Program-made: the position numbers and the translations under genes | DNA from: Salinimicrobium sediminis | GTDB taxonomy: Bacteria > Bacteroidota > Bacteroidia > Flavobacteriales > Flavobacteriaceae | NCBI RefSeq assembly: GCF_900215295.1 | Contig: NZ_OCMF01000001.1 | Span: forward strand, 1-64,000 | Reading direction: 5' to 3' | Length of the DNA: 64,000 bases | Shown: in pieces, positions 8,578 to 17,505 of the stretch | Layout of the letters: every line of letters starts with the position of its first letter | Position numbering within the stretch: the first letter of the stretch is position 1 | Notes under the pieces: model-generated | Databases searched by the model: none | What the model saw: the letters and a program-made list of their open reading frames with translations, nothing else | What the model was told of the DNA's origin: nothing

Positions 8578-9531
8578 TTAACCTTTAAACACTCCCATTT
8601 GAGCATATTTTTCCATCCGGTTTTTGACCAAATCTGCTGGTGATAAGTTTTTAAATTCACCATAAGCTTCAGAAATGGCATTCTTCACAGTTTCAAAAGT
8701 CATTTCCCTGTTACTGTGTGCACCTCCAAGCGGCTCCTTAACGATCTCGTCAATGAGCTTCTGCTTTTTCATGTCTTTGGCAGTAAGTTTTAGAGCATCG
8801 GCAGCTTTTTCCTTGAATTCCCAGCTTCTCCAAAGAATTGAAGAACAGGATTCAGGAGAAATTACAGAATACCAGGTATTCTCAAGCATAAGCACTTTAT
8901 CTCCCACTCCAATTCCCAAAGCTCCTCCACTGGCACCTTCTCCAATGATCACTACGATAATTGGCACTTTTAGACGGGTCATCTCCAGAATGTTTCTGGC
9001 AATAGCCTCTCCCTGTCCACGTTCTTCGGCTTCAAGGCCGGGATAAGCCCCGGGAGTATCTACAAAAGTAACCACAGGAATTCCAAACTTTTCTGCAGAT
9101 TTCATAAGACGCAGCGCCTTACGGTAGCCTTCCGGATTTGCCATTCCAAAGTTTCGGTATTGACGGGTCTTGGTATTATAACCTTTTTGCTGCCCTACGA
9201 ACATATAACTTTGATCACCTATCTTTCCAAGGCCGCCAATCATAGCTTTGTCATCCTTCACATTGCGATCGCCATGAAGTTCCAGGAAGGTGTCCCCGCA
9301 AATGGCGTTGATATAGTCTAATGTATAAGGACGGTTTGGATGCCTGGAGAGCTGCACCCGTTGCCAGGCAGTTAGATTCTTATATATTTCCTTTTTTGTC
9401 TCGTTAAGTCTTTTTTCAATTTGGCGACAGGTGGCCGAAACATCGACCTCGCTTTCCTTACCTATGGCGCAAGCCTTTTGGTATTGTTCTTCCAACTCCT
9501 TTATAGGTAATTCAAAGTCTAAATATTCCAT
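8578..9531 (-). CDS. accA: Acetyl-CoA carboxylase carboxyltransferase subunit alpha
   Basis: Alpha half of the carboxyltransferase that moves CO2 from carboxybiotin to acetyl-CoA, the committed step of fatty acid synthesis; partners are AccB, AccC and AccD, not in this window. The 317 residues start [16 protein letters not shown] and contain the crotonase-fold core with the [12 protein letters not shown] and [11 protein letters not shown] segments typical of AccA. Length is normal. It stands alone, followed by its own terminator. Confidence 0.95.
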   Translation of the reverse strand: MEYLDFELPIKELEEQYQKACAIGKESEVDVSATCRQIEKRLNETKKEIYKNLTAWQRVQLSRHPNRPYTLDYINAICGDTFLELHGDRNVKDDKAMIGGLGKIGDQSYMFVGQQKGYNTKTRQYRNFGMANPEGYRKALRLMKSAEKFGIPVVTFVDTPGAYPGLEAEERGQGEAIARNILEMTRLKVPIIVVIIGEGASGGALGIGVGDKVLMLENTWYSVISPESCSSILWRSWEFKEKAADALKLTAKDMKKQKLIDEIVKEPLGGAHSNREMTFETVKNAISEAYGEFKNLSPADLVKNRMEKYAQMGVFKG

Positions 9532-9576
9532 AATGAGTTATGGGTTGTTTAAAATTAGCTTACAAATATAAGAAAC

Positions 9577-10500
9577 TTAAAAGGTAGCTTTCGGTTGTTT
9601 TTTGAATTTTCTGCGCGTCTTGAGAAAGCCGTTAAGGATCACCGTAGACAGAATGATCGCTGCACCATAGTAAAATTCAGGGTTCATTGCTTCTTCGCTG
9701 CCAAAGATCCAAAAGGCCAGCAAGATTCCGTAAACCGGCTCCAGGTTGATCGTTAGCATAATGGTGTATGGACTAAGGTGTTTCATCACTGCCACGGAAG
9801 CTATAAAAGCGTAGGCGGTACAGACTGAAGCCAGGATGAGCAGATAGGTCCAGTCCATAGCCGAAACATCAAAGAATTTATTACTAAAACCTGCAGTATT
9901 ACTTCCGGAGAAGGTAATGATAAGAAGGTAAATTGTGATTGCCGCGGTACCGGTAAGTAATTCGTAAAATGAGATTACCGAAGCATCTTCCTTTTGAGCC
10001 AGTTTCCCGTTGATCAAAGAAAATACTGCGGAAAGAAAAGCTGAAAGCAAAGCGAGGAGGATCCCGGCTAAATACTCGGTCTCTACTTTAAAGATGATAT
10101 AAAGCCCGCAGATCACCACCAGACCAAAAAGGATCTCATACCATATTACTTTTCGTTTGTAAAAGATAGGTTCCAGAAAGGAAGTGAAAAATGCTCCTGT
10201 AGAAAGTAAAGCCAGTGTAATGGAAACATTGGAGACCTTAATTGCTCCAAAAAAGGTGAGCCAATGTGCTGCGATAACGACCCCGGCGATCAACATCACC
10301 ATTACTCTTTTGGGTGCGAGACGCAATTTTTTTTTCCTGAATTTGATCCACAGGTAGATGAATCCGCTGGCAAGCAGCATACGGTACCATACCAGCGGCA
10401 CTGCATCGAGGGTGATCAAAGCGCCCAGCACAGCTGTAAATCCCCAAATGAACACGATGACGTGAAAATGGAGATAACTTCTTAATTTATCGTTTGGCAT
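9577..10500 (-). CDS. EamA/DMT family transporter
   Basis: Inner-membrane protein of the drug/metabolite transporter superfamily with two EamA repeats, roughly residues 8-140 and 155-290, and about ten hydrophobic helices. The N-terminal FIWGFTAVLGALITLDAVPL and C-terminal NLEPVYGILLAFWIFGSEE segments are typical. The substrate is unknown. It starts 14 bp inside the upstream permease gene, indicating cotranscription with it and with tgt. Confidence 0.88.
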   Translation of the reverse strand: MPNDKLRSYLHFHVIVFIWGFTAVLGALITLDAVPLVWYRMLLASGFIYLWIKFRKKKLRLAPKRVMVMLIAGVVIAAHWLTFFGAIKVSNVSITLALLSTGAFFTSFLEPIFYKRKVIWYEILFGLVVICGLYIIFKVETEYLAGILLALLSAFLSAVFSLINGKLAQKEDASVISFYELLTGTAAITIYLLIITFSGSNTAGFSNKFFDVSAMDWTYLLILASVCTAYAFIASVAVMKHLSPYTIMLTINLEPVYGILLAFWIFGSEEAMNPEFYYGAAIILSTVILNGFLKTRRKFKKQPKATF

Positions 10501-11563
10501 TCCAGAGCAGGTAAATAGCTAATATCCCAAAGAAAATATTGGGGAACCACACAGCAAGCAAGGGAGAAAAAGTACTTTGTTCGGCGATGGTTCCAAAGAC
10601 CTTGTCCATAAAGATAAAGACAAATGCCAGGGTAATTCCCAGGGCCAGGTTTACTCCCATTCCGCCCCGCCGTTTCATGGAAGAAACAGCCACCGCGATC
10701 ACTGTAAGAATATATGCTGAAACCGGTAAACTCCAGCGTTTGTATGCTACCACCTGGTAACGATTAATATTTCCGGAACCTCTCCTTTTTTCCTGTGCAA
10801 TAAAATCCCGAAGCTCCTGATAGTTCAGGGTTTCGGCCATATAGGAAACCGGAGTAAGATCCTCAAATTCGAAGGGAAGTACCGTATCTAAACTTATTTC
10901 AGTAATAAGTTCATCCCCTTCTTCTCCTATGATCCTCTTATTAAAATTAGTAAGAGTGTAGGTAGAATCCTCCTCGTTGAGTTTCAACCGGGAGGCACTT
11001 ATTTTGAATTTTAGTTCATTGCCTTCAAAATGTTCCAGCGTAAAATTTCTTGCCGTGTTAAGCCGTGGCTGGAAATGCGAAGCATAGATGTACTCCTTAT
11101 CATTAATTTGCCTGTAAACATCGCTTGTTTCCTGAACTTCGGCTCCGCGTTTGAGATAGGTGTACTTAAATTCATTGAAACCTTTGCTGGCATTTGGCGC
11201 CAGGTACATGCCCATCACCAAAGCTCCCAGGGAAACAACAGTGGAACCAATGAGATAAGGCCGCAGAAACCTCCAAAAGCTTACTCCACTACTCAAAAAT
11301 GCAATGATTTCGGTGTTTTGCGCCAGTTTTGAGGTGAACCAGATCACCGACAGAAACAGGAACAGCGGAAACAGCAAATTGGCGAAGTAAACCGTAAAAT
11401 CTATATAGTAATTTACTACCTCCCAAAAAGGCACCTCATTCTCCAGGATCTTGTCGATCTTTTCTGCAATGTTGATGGTGATCCCTATAGGAATAAACAG
11501 GAACAACATCATTACGAATGTTCCCAGGTAACGCTTTAATATGTACCAGTCAAGGATCTTCAA
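10487..11563 (-). CDS. LptF/LptG family permease (YjgP/YjgQ)
   Basis: Inner-membrane permease of the YjgP/YjgQ family, which in LPS-making bacteria pairs with LptB to extract LPS toward the outer membrane. It has three N-terminal transmembrane helices, a soluble periplasmic beta-rich domain (about 135-260) and three C-terminal helices (AYILTVIAVAVSSM, GVNLALGITLAFVFIFMD). DWYILKRYLGTF at the N-terminus matches the family start. The start codon is TTG at 11563, two bases after the tgt stop; the next ATG would remove the first membrane entry. Bacteroidota often carry LptF and LptG apart, so which one this is cannot be settled here. Confidence 0.88.
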   Translation of the reverse strand: MKILDWYILKRYLGTFVMMLFLFIPIGITINIAEKIDKILENEVPFWEVVNYYIDFTVYFANLLFPLFLFLSVIWFTSKLAQNTEIIAFLSSGVSFWRFLRPYLIGSTVVSLGALVMGMYLAPNASKGFNEFKYTYLKRGAEVQETSDVYRQINDKEYIYASHFQPRLNTARNFTLEHFEGNELKFKISASRLKLNEEDSTYTLTNFNKRIIGEEGDELITEISLDTVLPFEFEDLTPVSYMAETLNYQELRDFIAQEKRRGSGNINRYQVVAYKRWSLPVSAYILTVIAVAVSSMKRRGGMGVNLALGITLAFVFIFMDKVFGTIAEQSTFSPLLAVWFPNIFFGILAIYLLWNAKR

Positions 11564-11564
11564 C

Positions 11565-12695
11565 TTAGAGACGATTGTTCATTTGCTTTACCATCACATT
11601 TTTCCAGGAGGAAAAATCCCCGGCTAAGATATGTTTTCTCGCTTCACGAACCAACCAGAGGTAAAATCCGAGATTGTGCATGGTTGCAATTTGTTTGCCA
11701 AGCAGTTCATTTACCGAAAAAAGGTGTTTCAAGTAAGCTTTGGTATAATATGTATCCACATAGGTATTGGCAGCTTCATCTATAGGAGAAAAATCGTCTT
11801 CCCACTTCTTGTTCTTGATGTTAATGGTTCCGTGCGATGTGAATAACATTCCGTTTCTTGCATTCCGGGTAGGCATCACACAGTCAAACATATCAACTCC
11901 CAGAGCTATATTTTCCAGAATATTAATCGGAGTTCCCACTCCCATGAGGTAGCGGGGTTTTTCCTTCGGAAGAATATTGGTCACGATCTCTGTCATGGCA
12001 TACATTTCTTCAGCCGGTTCTCCAACTGAAAGTCCTCCAATGGCGTTTCCTTCTGCTCCGGCGGAAGCTATATATTCCGCAGATTCCTTCCTCAGATCTT
12101 TATAGGTACTTCCCTGAACAATTGGAAATAGCGCCTGAGAATAACCATATAAGGGCGGAGTTTTTTCAAAATGAGTGATACACCTGTCAAGCCACCGGTG
12201 TGTGCGATGCATAGAATTTTTTGCATACCTGTAGTCGCACGGGTAAGGCGTACATTCATCAAAAGCCATAATAATATCGGCCCCGATAGCCCGCTGAATT
12301 TCCATTACGTTCTCGGGCGTGAAGTTGTGATAGGAGCCGTCGATATGCGATTTGAACCGCACCCCTTCTTCTTTGATCTTTCGTCTTTCAGAAAGGGAAT
12401 ACACCTGGTATCCGCCACTATCGGTAAGGATATTCCGGTCCCAGTTCATGAATTTGTGAAGTCCGCCTGCCTTTTTTAAAATTTCTGTTTGCGGCCGAAG
12501 GTAAAGATGATAAGTGTTCCCCAGGATAATATCCGGGTCTACCTGTTCCTTAAGATCCTTTTGGCTTATTCCTTTTACTGTAGCTATAGTTCCCACCGGC
12601 ATAAAGATGGGAGTTTCAATAATTCCGTGATCTGTAGTTATCACTCCGGCCCTTGCACTGCTGCCCGGATCTGTAACTGCTAATTCAAATTTCAT
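11565..12695 (-). CDS. tgt: tRNA-guanine transglycosylase (queuosine)
   Basis: Exchanges guanine 34 of GUN-anticodon tRNAs for preQ1 in queuosine synthesis. Starting at the ATG at 12695 gives 376 residues, the usual length; a TTG seven codons earlier is unlikely. Active-site segments are intact: TDSGGYQVYSL with the catalytic Asp (D92) and VDMFDCVMPTRNARNG with the nucleophile Asp (D271). The C-terminal zinc site is unusual: where most bacterial enzymes have CxCxxC this one reads NTYVDTYYTKAYLKHLF with no cysteine, while the later His (ATMHNLG) is kept. Probably cotranscribed with the permease and transporter genes that follow. Confidence 0.95.
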   Translation of the reverse strand: MKFELAVTDPGSSARAGVITTDHGIIETPIFMPVGTIATVKGISQKDLKEQVDPDIILGNTYHLYLRPQTEILKKAGGLHKFMNWDRNILTDSGGYQVYSLSERRKIKEEGVRFKSHIDGSYHNFTPENVMEIQRAIGADIIMAFDECTPYPCDYRYAKNSMHRTHRWLDRCITHFEKTPPLYGYSQALFPIVQGSTYKDLRKESAEYIASAGAEGNAIGGLSVGEPAEEMYAMTEIVTNILPKEKPRYLMGVGTPINILENIALGVDMFDCVMPTRNARNGMLFTSHGTINIKNKKWEDDFSPIDEAANTYVDTYYTKAYLKHLFSVNELLGKQIATMHNLGFYLWLVREARKHILAGDFSSWKNVMVKQMNNRL

Positions 12696-12771
12696 AGAAG
12701 ATTTTAATGGGCGCAAAGATAGCTATTTTTAGTGGTCAGAGGCCAATGGTCAGTGATCAGAAATTTTTTCG

Positions 12772-13246
12772 ATGTCAGGTCGAGCGGAGTCGAGACCTTG
12801 GTATTAAATTACAAGCACCAAATTCCAAAAATAAATATCCCGACACGGATTGCAAATCCGCGCCACCATCAGCGAAGATCTCTGTAATCAGCGGGAAATA
12901 GTTAAGCACTAAATCCAAAACACACATAATTTCAAAAGCTTTTTCAATGTCAGGTCGAGCGGAGTCGAGACCTTTGTATTAAATTACAAGCACCAAATTC
13001 CAAAAAGAAATATCCCGGCACGGATTGCAAGTCCGCGCCATCATCAGCGAAGATCTGCGTAATCAGCGGGAAATAGTTAAGCACTAAATCCAAAACACAC
13101 GTAATTTCAAAAGCTTTTTCAATGTCAGGTCGAGCGGAGTCGAGACCTTTGTATTAAATTACAAGCAACAAATTCCAAAAAGAAATATCTCGGCACGGAT
13201 TGCAAATCCGCGCCATCAACAGCGAAGATCTGTGTAATCATCGGGA
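12772..13246. repeat. 175-bp tandem repeat, about 2.7 copies
   Basis: Copies begin at 12772, 12947 and 13122, each with ATGTCAGGTCGAGCGG, an exact 175-bp period; the third is cut after about 125 bp. The copies differ at only a handful of positions. Each holds the imperfect palindrome AGGTCGAG...GAGACCT, a CACGGATTGCAAATCCGCGC palindrome and the phrase ATCAGCGAAGATCTG. No open frame is conserved across copies. This explains most of the otherwise gene-free 12717-13414. Confidence 0.95.
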
Positions 13247-13414
13247 AAAAATAGTACTTCCCGAGTCCAATTACCTCTCTAACAAATTAATCATTCTCCA
13301 ATAACTAATCTCCAACTTTCCCACTGTTAACAGCTTTTGATAAGAATTGGGGCTGGTTGATTTCCAAAGCTTTTATAAAATAGTATTTTTGCAACACATT
13401 TAATCAAAACCCAG

Positions 13415-14260
13415 ATGTCAAACACACAACAACTAGAAGATTTTGTCACCCAGGTGAGAAGGGACATTGTAAGGCAGGTTCATAAAGTTAATTCGGGTCA
13501 TCCCGGAGGTTCTTTAGGCTGCGCCGAATTTATAAGCGTCCTTTACCAGGAAGTGATGGATCGCAAAGAAGGATTTGATATGGACGGAAAAGGCGAAGAC
13601 CTGTTCTTCCTTTCCAATGGCCATATCTCTCCTGTTTTTTACAGCGTACTTGCCCGCAGCGGATATTTTCCAGTAGAGGAACTCAGCACCTTCAGGCTTA
13701 TTGATTCCCGTCTGCAGGGACACCCTACTACTCATGAAGGTCTACCGGGAGTAAGAGTAGCTTCAGGCTCTCTCGGTCAGGGACTTTCAGTAGCTATAGG
13801 TGCCGCAAACACCAAGAAACTTAACGGCGATGATCATTTAGTGTATTCATTGCACGGAGATGGCGAACTGCAGGAGGGACAAAACTGGGAAGCTATTATG
13901 TATGCAGCGGCAAAAAAAGTAGATAATCTTATTGCCACTGTAGATAGGAATCACCAGCAAATCGATGGCTGTACAGATGATGTTTTACCTATGGGTAACC
14001 TGGTAGAAAAATTTGAGGCTTTTGGATGGGATGTTTTGGAACTGGAAAATGGGAATGATATTTCTCAGGTTCGTGAAGCTCTTAAGGAAGCCAAGGGTCG
14101 TACCGGAAAAGGAAAACCTGTGGCCGTTATAATGACTACCGAAATGGGTCACGGCGTTGACTTCATGATGGGCAGTCACAAATGGCACGGAGTTGCCCCT
14201 AACGATGAGCAGCTGGAAAAAGCCCTGGCTCAAAATCCTGAAACCTTAGGCGACTACTAG
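13415..14260 (+). CDS. Transketolase, N-terminal subunit
   Basis: Thiamine-diphosphate-binding half of transketolase, which moves two-carbon ketol units in the pentose phosphate pathway. The 281 residues hold the ThDP signature GDGELQEGQNWEA ... DRNHQQIDG (about 148-190) and the HPGGSLGCAEF and GHISPVFY substrate-loop segments. The pyrimidine-binding and C-terminal domains are encoded by the separate gene at 14371. Split transketolases of this kind are common in Bacteroidota and archaea, so this is not a frameshift. A TATTTTTG box at 13384-13391 lies just upstream. Confidence 0.95.
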   Translation: MSNTQQLEDFVTQVRRDIVRQVHKVNSGHPGGSLGCAEFISVLYQEVMDRKEGFDMDGKGEDLFFLSNGHISPVFYSVLARSGYFPVEELSTFRLIDSRLQGHPTTHEGLPGVRVASGSLGQGLSVAIGAANTKKLNGDDHLVYSLHGDGELQEGQNWEAIMYAAAKKVDNLIATVDRNHQQIDGCTDDVLPMGNLVEKFEAFGWDVLELENGNDISQVREALKEAKGRTGKGKPVAVIMTTEMGHGVDFMMGSHKWHGVAPNDEQLEKALAQNPETLGDY

Positions 14261-14370
14261 CCCCACCCTTCCTCTCCGAAGGGGAGGAGTTGAATCGAGA
14301 AAAAATGAAAATTATTACTAATTAAAAATATACCCGAACTCCCCTCCTTTGGAGGGAACGGGGGAGGCTT
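14261..14370. repeat. Inverted pair of GC-rich palindromes (MITE-like) between transketolase genes
   Basis: The whole 110-bp spacer is an inverted pair: left arm 14261-14291 (reverse complement begins AACTCCTCCCCTTCGGAG) and right arm 14337-14370 (AACTCCCCTCCTTTGGAG), around about 45 bp of AT-rich DNA. Each arm is itself an imperfect palindrome. The arms match the repeats that bracket the DUF559 gene at 45421-45983. The element starts right after the TAG and ends right before the next ATG, so it forms the whole leader of the second subunit gene. Confidence 0.8.
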
Positions 14371-15324
14371 ATGAAAAAATATACAAATACAGGAAGTAAA
14401 GACACCCGTTCGGGTTTTGGAGACGGCCTTACCGAACTGGGAAAAACCAATCCTAACGTGGTAGCCCTTTGTGCCGATCTTACCGGATCTTTAAAAATGG
14501 GAGATTTCGAGAAGAATCATCCCGAGCGTTTTTTCCAGGTAGGAATTGCCGAAGCAAACATGATGGGCATTGCAGCCGGAATGACCATTGGCGGAAAAAT
14601 TCCATTTACGGGAACTTTTGCCAATTTCTCTACCGGAAGGGTTTATGACCAGATAAGGCAATCCATTGCCTATAGTGACAAAAATGTCAAAATTTGCGCC
14701 TCGCATGCCGGTCTCACTTTAGGGGAAGACGGGGCAACCCACCAGATCCTTGAGGACATCGGGTTGATGAAAATGTTGCCGGGAATGACAGTGATCAACA
14801 CCTGCGATTATAACCAGACGAAAGCAGCGACCATTGCCATCGCAGAACATCACGGACCTGTTTACCTTCGCTTCGGAAGACCAAAAGTTGCCAATTTCAC
14901 GCCTGAAGATCAAAAGTTCGAGATTGGAAAAGCTGTACTTCTGAATGAAGGTAAGGATGTGACCATTATCGCTACCGGACATCTGGTTTGGGAAGCGCTT
15001 CAAGCGGCTGAACAACTTGAGGAAAAAGGTATTTCTGCTGAAGTGATCAACATTCACACCATCAAGCCTCTTGATGAAGCTGCTATCCTGGCTTCAGTGG
15101 GAAAAACAGGTTGTGTGGTGACCGCCGAAGAGCATAACTTCCTTGGCGGCCTTGGAGAGAGTGTAGCGCGTACTCTTGTACAGCACCAGCCTGCTCCACA
15201 GGAGTTTGTTGCCACGATGGATACCTTCGGGGAAAGTGGAACTCCCGAACAACTTATGGAGAAGTATGGTTTAAACGCCGCAGCAATCGTAAAAGCTTCA
15301 GAAAAAGTGATCAAAAGAAAATAA
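14371..15324 (+). CDS. Transketolase, C-terminal subunit
   Basis: Second half of the split transketolase, 317 residues, with the pyrimidine-binding domain (KDTRSGFGDGLTELG at the start, Glu and aromatic residues in VGIAEANMMGIAAGM, about 58-72) and the C-terminal transketolase domain (GEDGATHQ, LRFGRPKV, AEEHNFLGGLGESVA). It forms the working enzyme with the product of 13415-14260. The spacer between the two genes is entirely a palindromic repeat pair, so translation of this gene begins right after a potential hairpin. Confidence 0.95.
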   Translation: MKKYTNTGSKDTRSGFGDGLTELGKTNPNVVALCADLTGSLKMGDFEKNHPERFFQVGIAEANMMGIAAGMTIGGKIPFTGTFANFSTGRVYDQIRQSIAYSDKNVKICASHAGLTLGEDGATHQILEDIGLMKMLPGMTVINTCDYNQTKAATIAIAEHHGPVYLRFGRPKVANFTPEDQKFEIGKAVLLNEGKDVTIIATGHLVWEALQAAEQLEEKGISAEVINIHTIKPLDEAAILASVGKTGCVVTAEEHNFLGGLGESVARTLVQHQPAPQEFVATMDTFGESGTPEQLMEKYGLNAAAIVKASEKVIKRK

Positions 15325-15346
15325 TTTTTGTTCCCTGAAAGATAAG

Positions 15347-15386
15347 GCCTCTCAAAAAAGCAATTTTTAGAGAGGCTTTTCTTTTT
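15347..15386 (+). terminator. Terminator after the transketolase genes
   Basis: Stem GCCTCTC / GAGAGGC extended by A/T pairs, followed by TTTTCTTTTT, 22 bp after the stop. Confidence 0.85.
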
Positions 15387-15441
15387 AGAAATATTTTTCG
15401 AAGGAAACCGTTCTATAGATCATGAACTTAAAAAACCTATT

Positions 15442-16050
15442 ATGAAAAAGTACGTAGTGCTCTTAATGTTTTGTATCACTTCCGCAGCAATGGCCCAAAG
15501 TGGATTTGGAGTAAAGGGCGGACTCAATTATGCCGACAACGGAGAAATGACCTATACTGATTTTACAAATGCCGGCGAAGACATCATAGAAGGTGGAGAA
15601 AGTAAAATGGGATATCACTTTGGTGTTTTTTATCAGATGAATATCCTTGGATTTTCTCTAAGGCCGGAGCTGGTGTATACCACTACAAAAAGTTCCTACC
15701 AATTCAACCAGGAAGAAGCAGATTACAACGTTTCAAAAATAGATCTTCCCATCCTGGTAGGCACAAAAGTTTTTGGTCCCGTGAAATTGTTTGCCGGGCC
15801 AAGTCTTCAATATATAGTTGACAATGACTTTGAAGGTTTTGAACTGGGCGATGTAAAAGATGAGTTCACCATTGGCGCACAACTGGGAGCGGGAATCCAG
15901 CTCGGAAAGATAGGATTGGACGTGAGATACGAAAGAGCCCTAAAAGAAAACGAAGCAGAATTTATGACGCTGGATGGGAGTAACAGTGGACCAACAAGAG
16001 TGGACACACGGCCGAGTCAGGTAATTTTCAGCCTTTCCCTGGATCTTTAG
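15442..16050 (+). CDS. Outer-membrane beta-barrel protein (PorT-like family)
   Basis: A signal peptide (MKKYVVLLMFCITSAAMA) precedes a 183-residue mature protein with alternating short hydrophobic strands typical of the outer-membrane beta-barrel domain common in Bacteroidota: FGVKGGLNY at the start, HFGVFYQMNILGFSLRPELVY in the middle, and a final strand ending VIFSLSLDL. Such proteins are small barrels of unknown substrate. It has its own terminator and does not seem linked to the transketolase genes. Confidence 0.85.
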   Translation: MKKYVVLLMFCITSAAMAQSGFGVKGGLNYADNGEMTYTDFTNAGEDIIEGGESKMGYHFGVFYQMNILGFSLRPELVYTTTKSSYQFNQEEADYNVSKIDLPILVGTKVFGPVKLFAGPSLQYIVDNDFEGFELGDVKDEFTIGAQLGAGIQLGKIGLDVRYERALKENEAEFMTLDGSNSGPTRVDTRPSQVIFSLSLDL

Positions 16051-16066
16051 TATAAATATAAGCATT

Positions 16067-16098
16067 AAAAAAGCCCCTTTTCGGGGCTTTTATTTTTT
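16067..16098. terminator. Bidirectional terminator
   Basis: AAAAAAGCCCC-TTTT-CGGGGCTTTTATTTTTT serves the convergent barrel gene (plus) and FKBP-like gene (minus). Confidence 0.88.
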
Positions 16099-16109
16099 AG
16101 CTAACATGA

Positions 16110-17015
16110 TTAACTGTCGCTGTCGAGATAATCAGGAGTTCCATCCCCATCGGTATCAGGGAAGGTGAGACTGCCGTCTTCGTTTATTACAATCTCTTCT
16201 TTGGTAGGTACAAAATCCCCGTCATCATCGGCATCCATATAATTAGGAACTAAGTTTCCGTCTGTGTCATCATTGTTTACCTGTTCATCTTCATCAAGAT
16301 CTTCCATCCACGAGGGAATTCCATCATTGTCATGATCGGCTTCATTAGCACCATAGAGTCTAAAGGTAAAAACCAACGGACTGTAGGAAGGAATCGAAGC
16401 CTGTGGAGTGTTGAAATATCCCAAACCTGAAGGCAGGAATACGGCACCAATACCATAGTCATTATTCCAATTGATCGTATTATCCGGCTGCACTTCAAAG
16501 CCCGAAGCTCCTCTAAACTCAGATAGGGATTGTGAAAATCCGGGAATGGTACGGGTAAGATCGAACCATACAGGATTTACCGAAGCATCGAACATTCTAC
16601 GATTTAGCAAAGACCCTCTGTAAGAAACAAAGGTAGAATCAGAGAATTTTGGCTGATATTGATCTTCGGCACCTTCCCTAACCTTTAGAAGATAAATGGT
16701 ATACTCCACGTCTTCAAAAGTATAAGTCTTGGCTTCCAAAAGTGGAGATTGGCTTAGAGGCGTTTTATCTGCATTGGCAGCATTGATCGTATCGATCTCT
16801 ATCTGATAATTAAAATCTGCCGGTGGATTTTCAAAATCCTCATAGTTATAAAAATGAGTCTCAAGATAAGCATCAAGTGCTGCCTGGTCTGCAGTTTCCT
16901 GCTCTCCCCTATCTCTTGGTGGTTCAGGTTCTGCCGATCCATCATCATCTTTATCACAGGATATTAAAAATGCAGCTGCAAGAACAGGCAAAAACAAAAA
17001 TTTCTTCAAATTCAT
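16110..17015 (-). CDS. FKBP-type peptidyl-prolyl isomerase-like lipoprotein with calcium-repeat tail
   Basis: Starting at the ATG at 17015 gives a lipoprotein signal peptide (FLFLPVLAAAFLISC) with the lipidated Cys followed by DKDDD. The middle (about 125-225) fits the FKBP fold: DSTFVSYRGSLLNRRMFDAS, IPGFSQSL, and a late FLPSGLGYFN segment before a strand LVFTFRLYG. The last 75 residues hold thrombospondin type-3-like acidic repeats (DHDNDGIPSWMED, DADDDGDFVPT, DTDGDGTPDYLDS), which usually bind calcium. Similar lipoproteins occur in gliding Flavobacteria; a gliding role here is not shown. Some active-site residues of classical FKBPs are not obvious, so catalysis is uncertain. Confidence 0.82.
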   Translation of the reverse strand: MNLKKFLFLPVLAAAFLISCDKDDDGSAEPEPPRDRGEQETADQAALDAYLETHFYNYEDFENPPADFNYQIEIDTINAANADKTPLSQSPLLEAKTYTFEDVEYTIYLLKVREGAEDQYQPKFSDSTFVSYRGSLLNRRMFDASVNPVWFDLTRTIPGFSQSLSEFRGASGFEVQPDNTINWNNDYGIGAVFLPSGLGYFNTPQASIPSYSPLVFTFRLYGANEADHDNDGIPSWMEDLDEDEQVNNDDTDGNLVPNYMDADDDGDFVPTKEEIVINEDGSLTFPDTDGDGTPDYLDSDS

Positions 17016-17093
17016 CAAAAGGTATTTTAGGGCCGCAAGATACAATATTCTTGTATTTTTGCTGAAGAATGATACATTTTTACTGCAGATTAT

Positions 17094-17486
17094 ATGAGAG
17101 TAGATAAGTTTTTATGGTGTGTGCGGTATCACAAAACCCGAAGCATTGCCACAGAAGCATGTAAACAGGGTAAAGTACGGGTGAATGACGCGATCGTTAA
17201 ACCTTCCCGGGAAGTTTATCCAACAGATAAGCTCACGGTTAGAAAGAACCAGATCAATTACCAGATCGAAGTGCTTGACCTTCCGAAAAGCCGTGTAGGA
17301 GCAAAACTCGTGAACCTGTACATCAATGATATTACTCCAAAGGAAGAATTCGAAAAACTGGAACTGCTTAAATACTCCCAGGATTATTACCGCAAAAAAG
17401 GAACCGGAAGACCTACCAAAAAAGATCGGAGAGAACTGGACGATTGGTTCGATCCAGAGGATAATGAGGAAGATCAAAAAGATTAA
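17094..17486 (+). CDS. S4-domain RNA-binding protein, Hsp15-like
   Basis: 130 residues with an N-terminal S4 RNA-binding domain (MRVDKFLWCVRYHKTRSIATEACKQGKVRVN in the usual pattern) and a basic then acidic tail (KKGTGRPTKKDRRELDDWFD). E. coli Hsp15 binds 50S subunits carrying stalled nascent chains; the same role is inferred. It is divergent from the FKBP-like gene. A TATTTTTG box lies at 17054-17061. Confidence 0.88.
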   Translation: MRVDKFLWCVRYHKTRSIATEACKQGKVRVNDAIVKPSREVYPTDKLTVRKNQINYQIEVLDLPKSRVGAKLVNLYINDITPKEEFEKLELLKYSQDYYRKKGTGRPTKKDRRELDDWFDPEDNEEDQKD

Positions 17487-17505
17487 AAAATAAAAGCCTG
17501 TTTGT

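Noticed and set aside
11565-12716. Longer Tgt starting at 12716
   Set aside because: The start would be TTG; the ATG at 12695 gives the family length of 376 residues.
12772-13246. Possible CRISPR array
   Set aside because: The period is 175 bp and whole units are near-identical, with no short repeat alternating with variable spacers, and no cas gene is present.
14230-14400. Frameshift or broken transketolase
   Set aside because: Both halves are complete, separated by a 110-bp spacer with proper stop and start; two-gene transketolases are usual in Bacteroidota.
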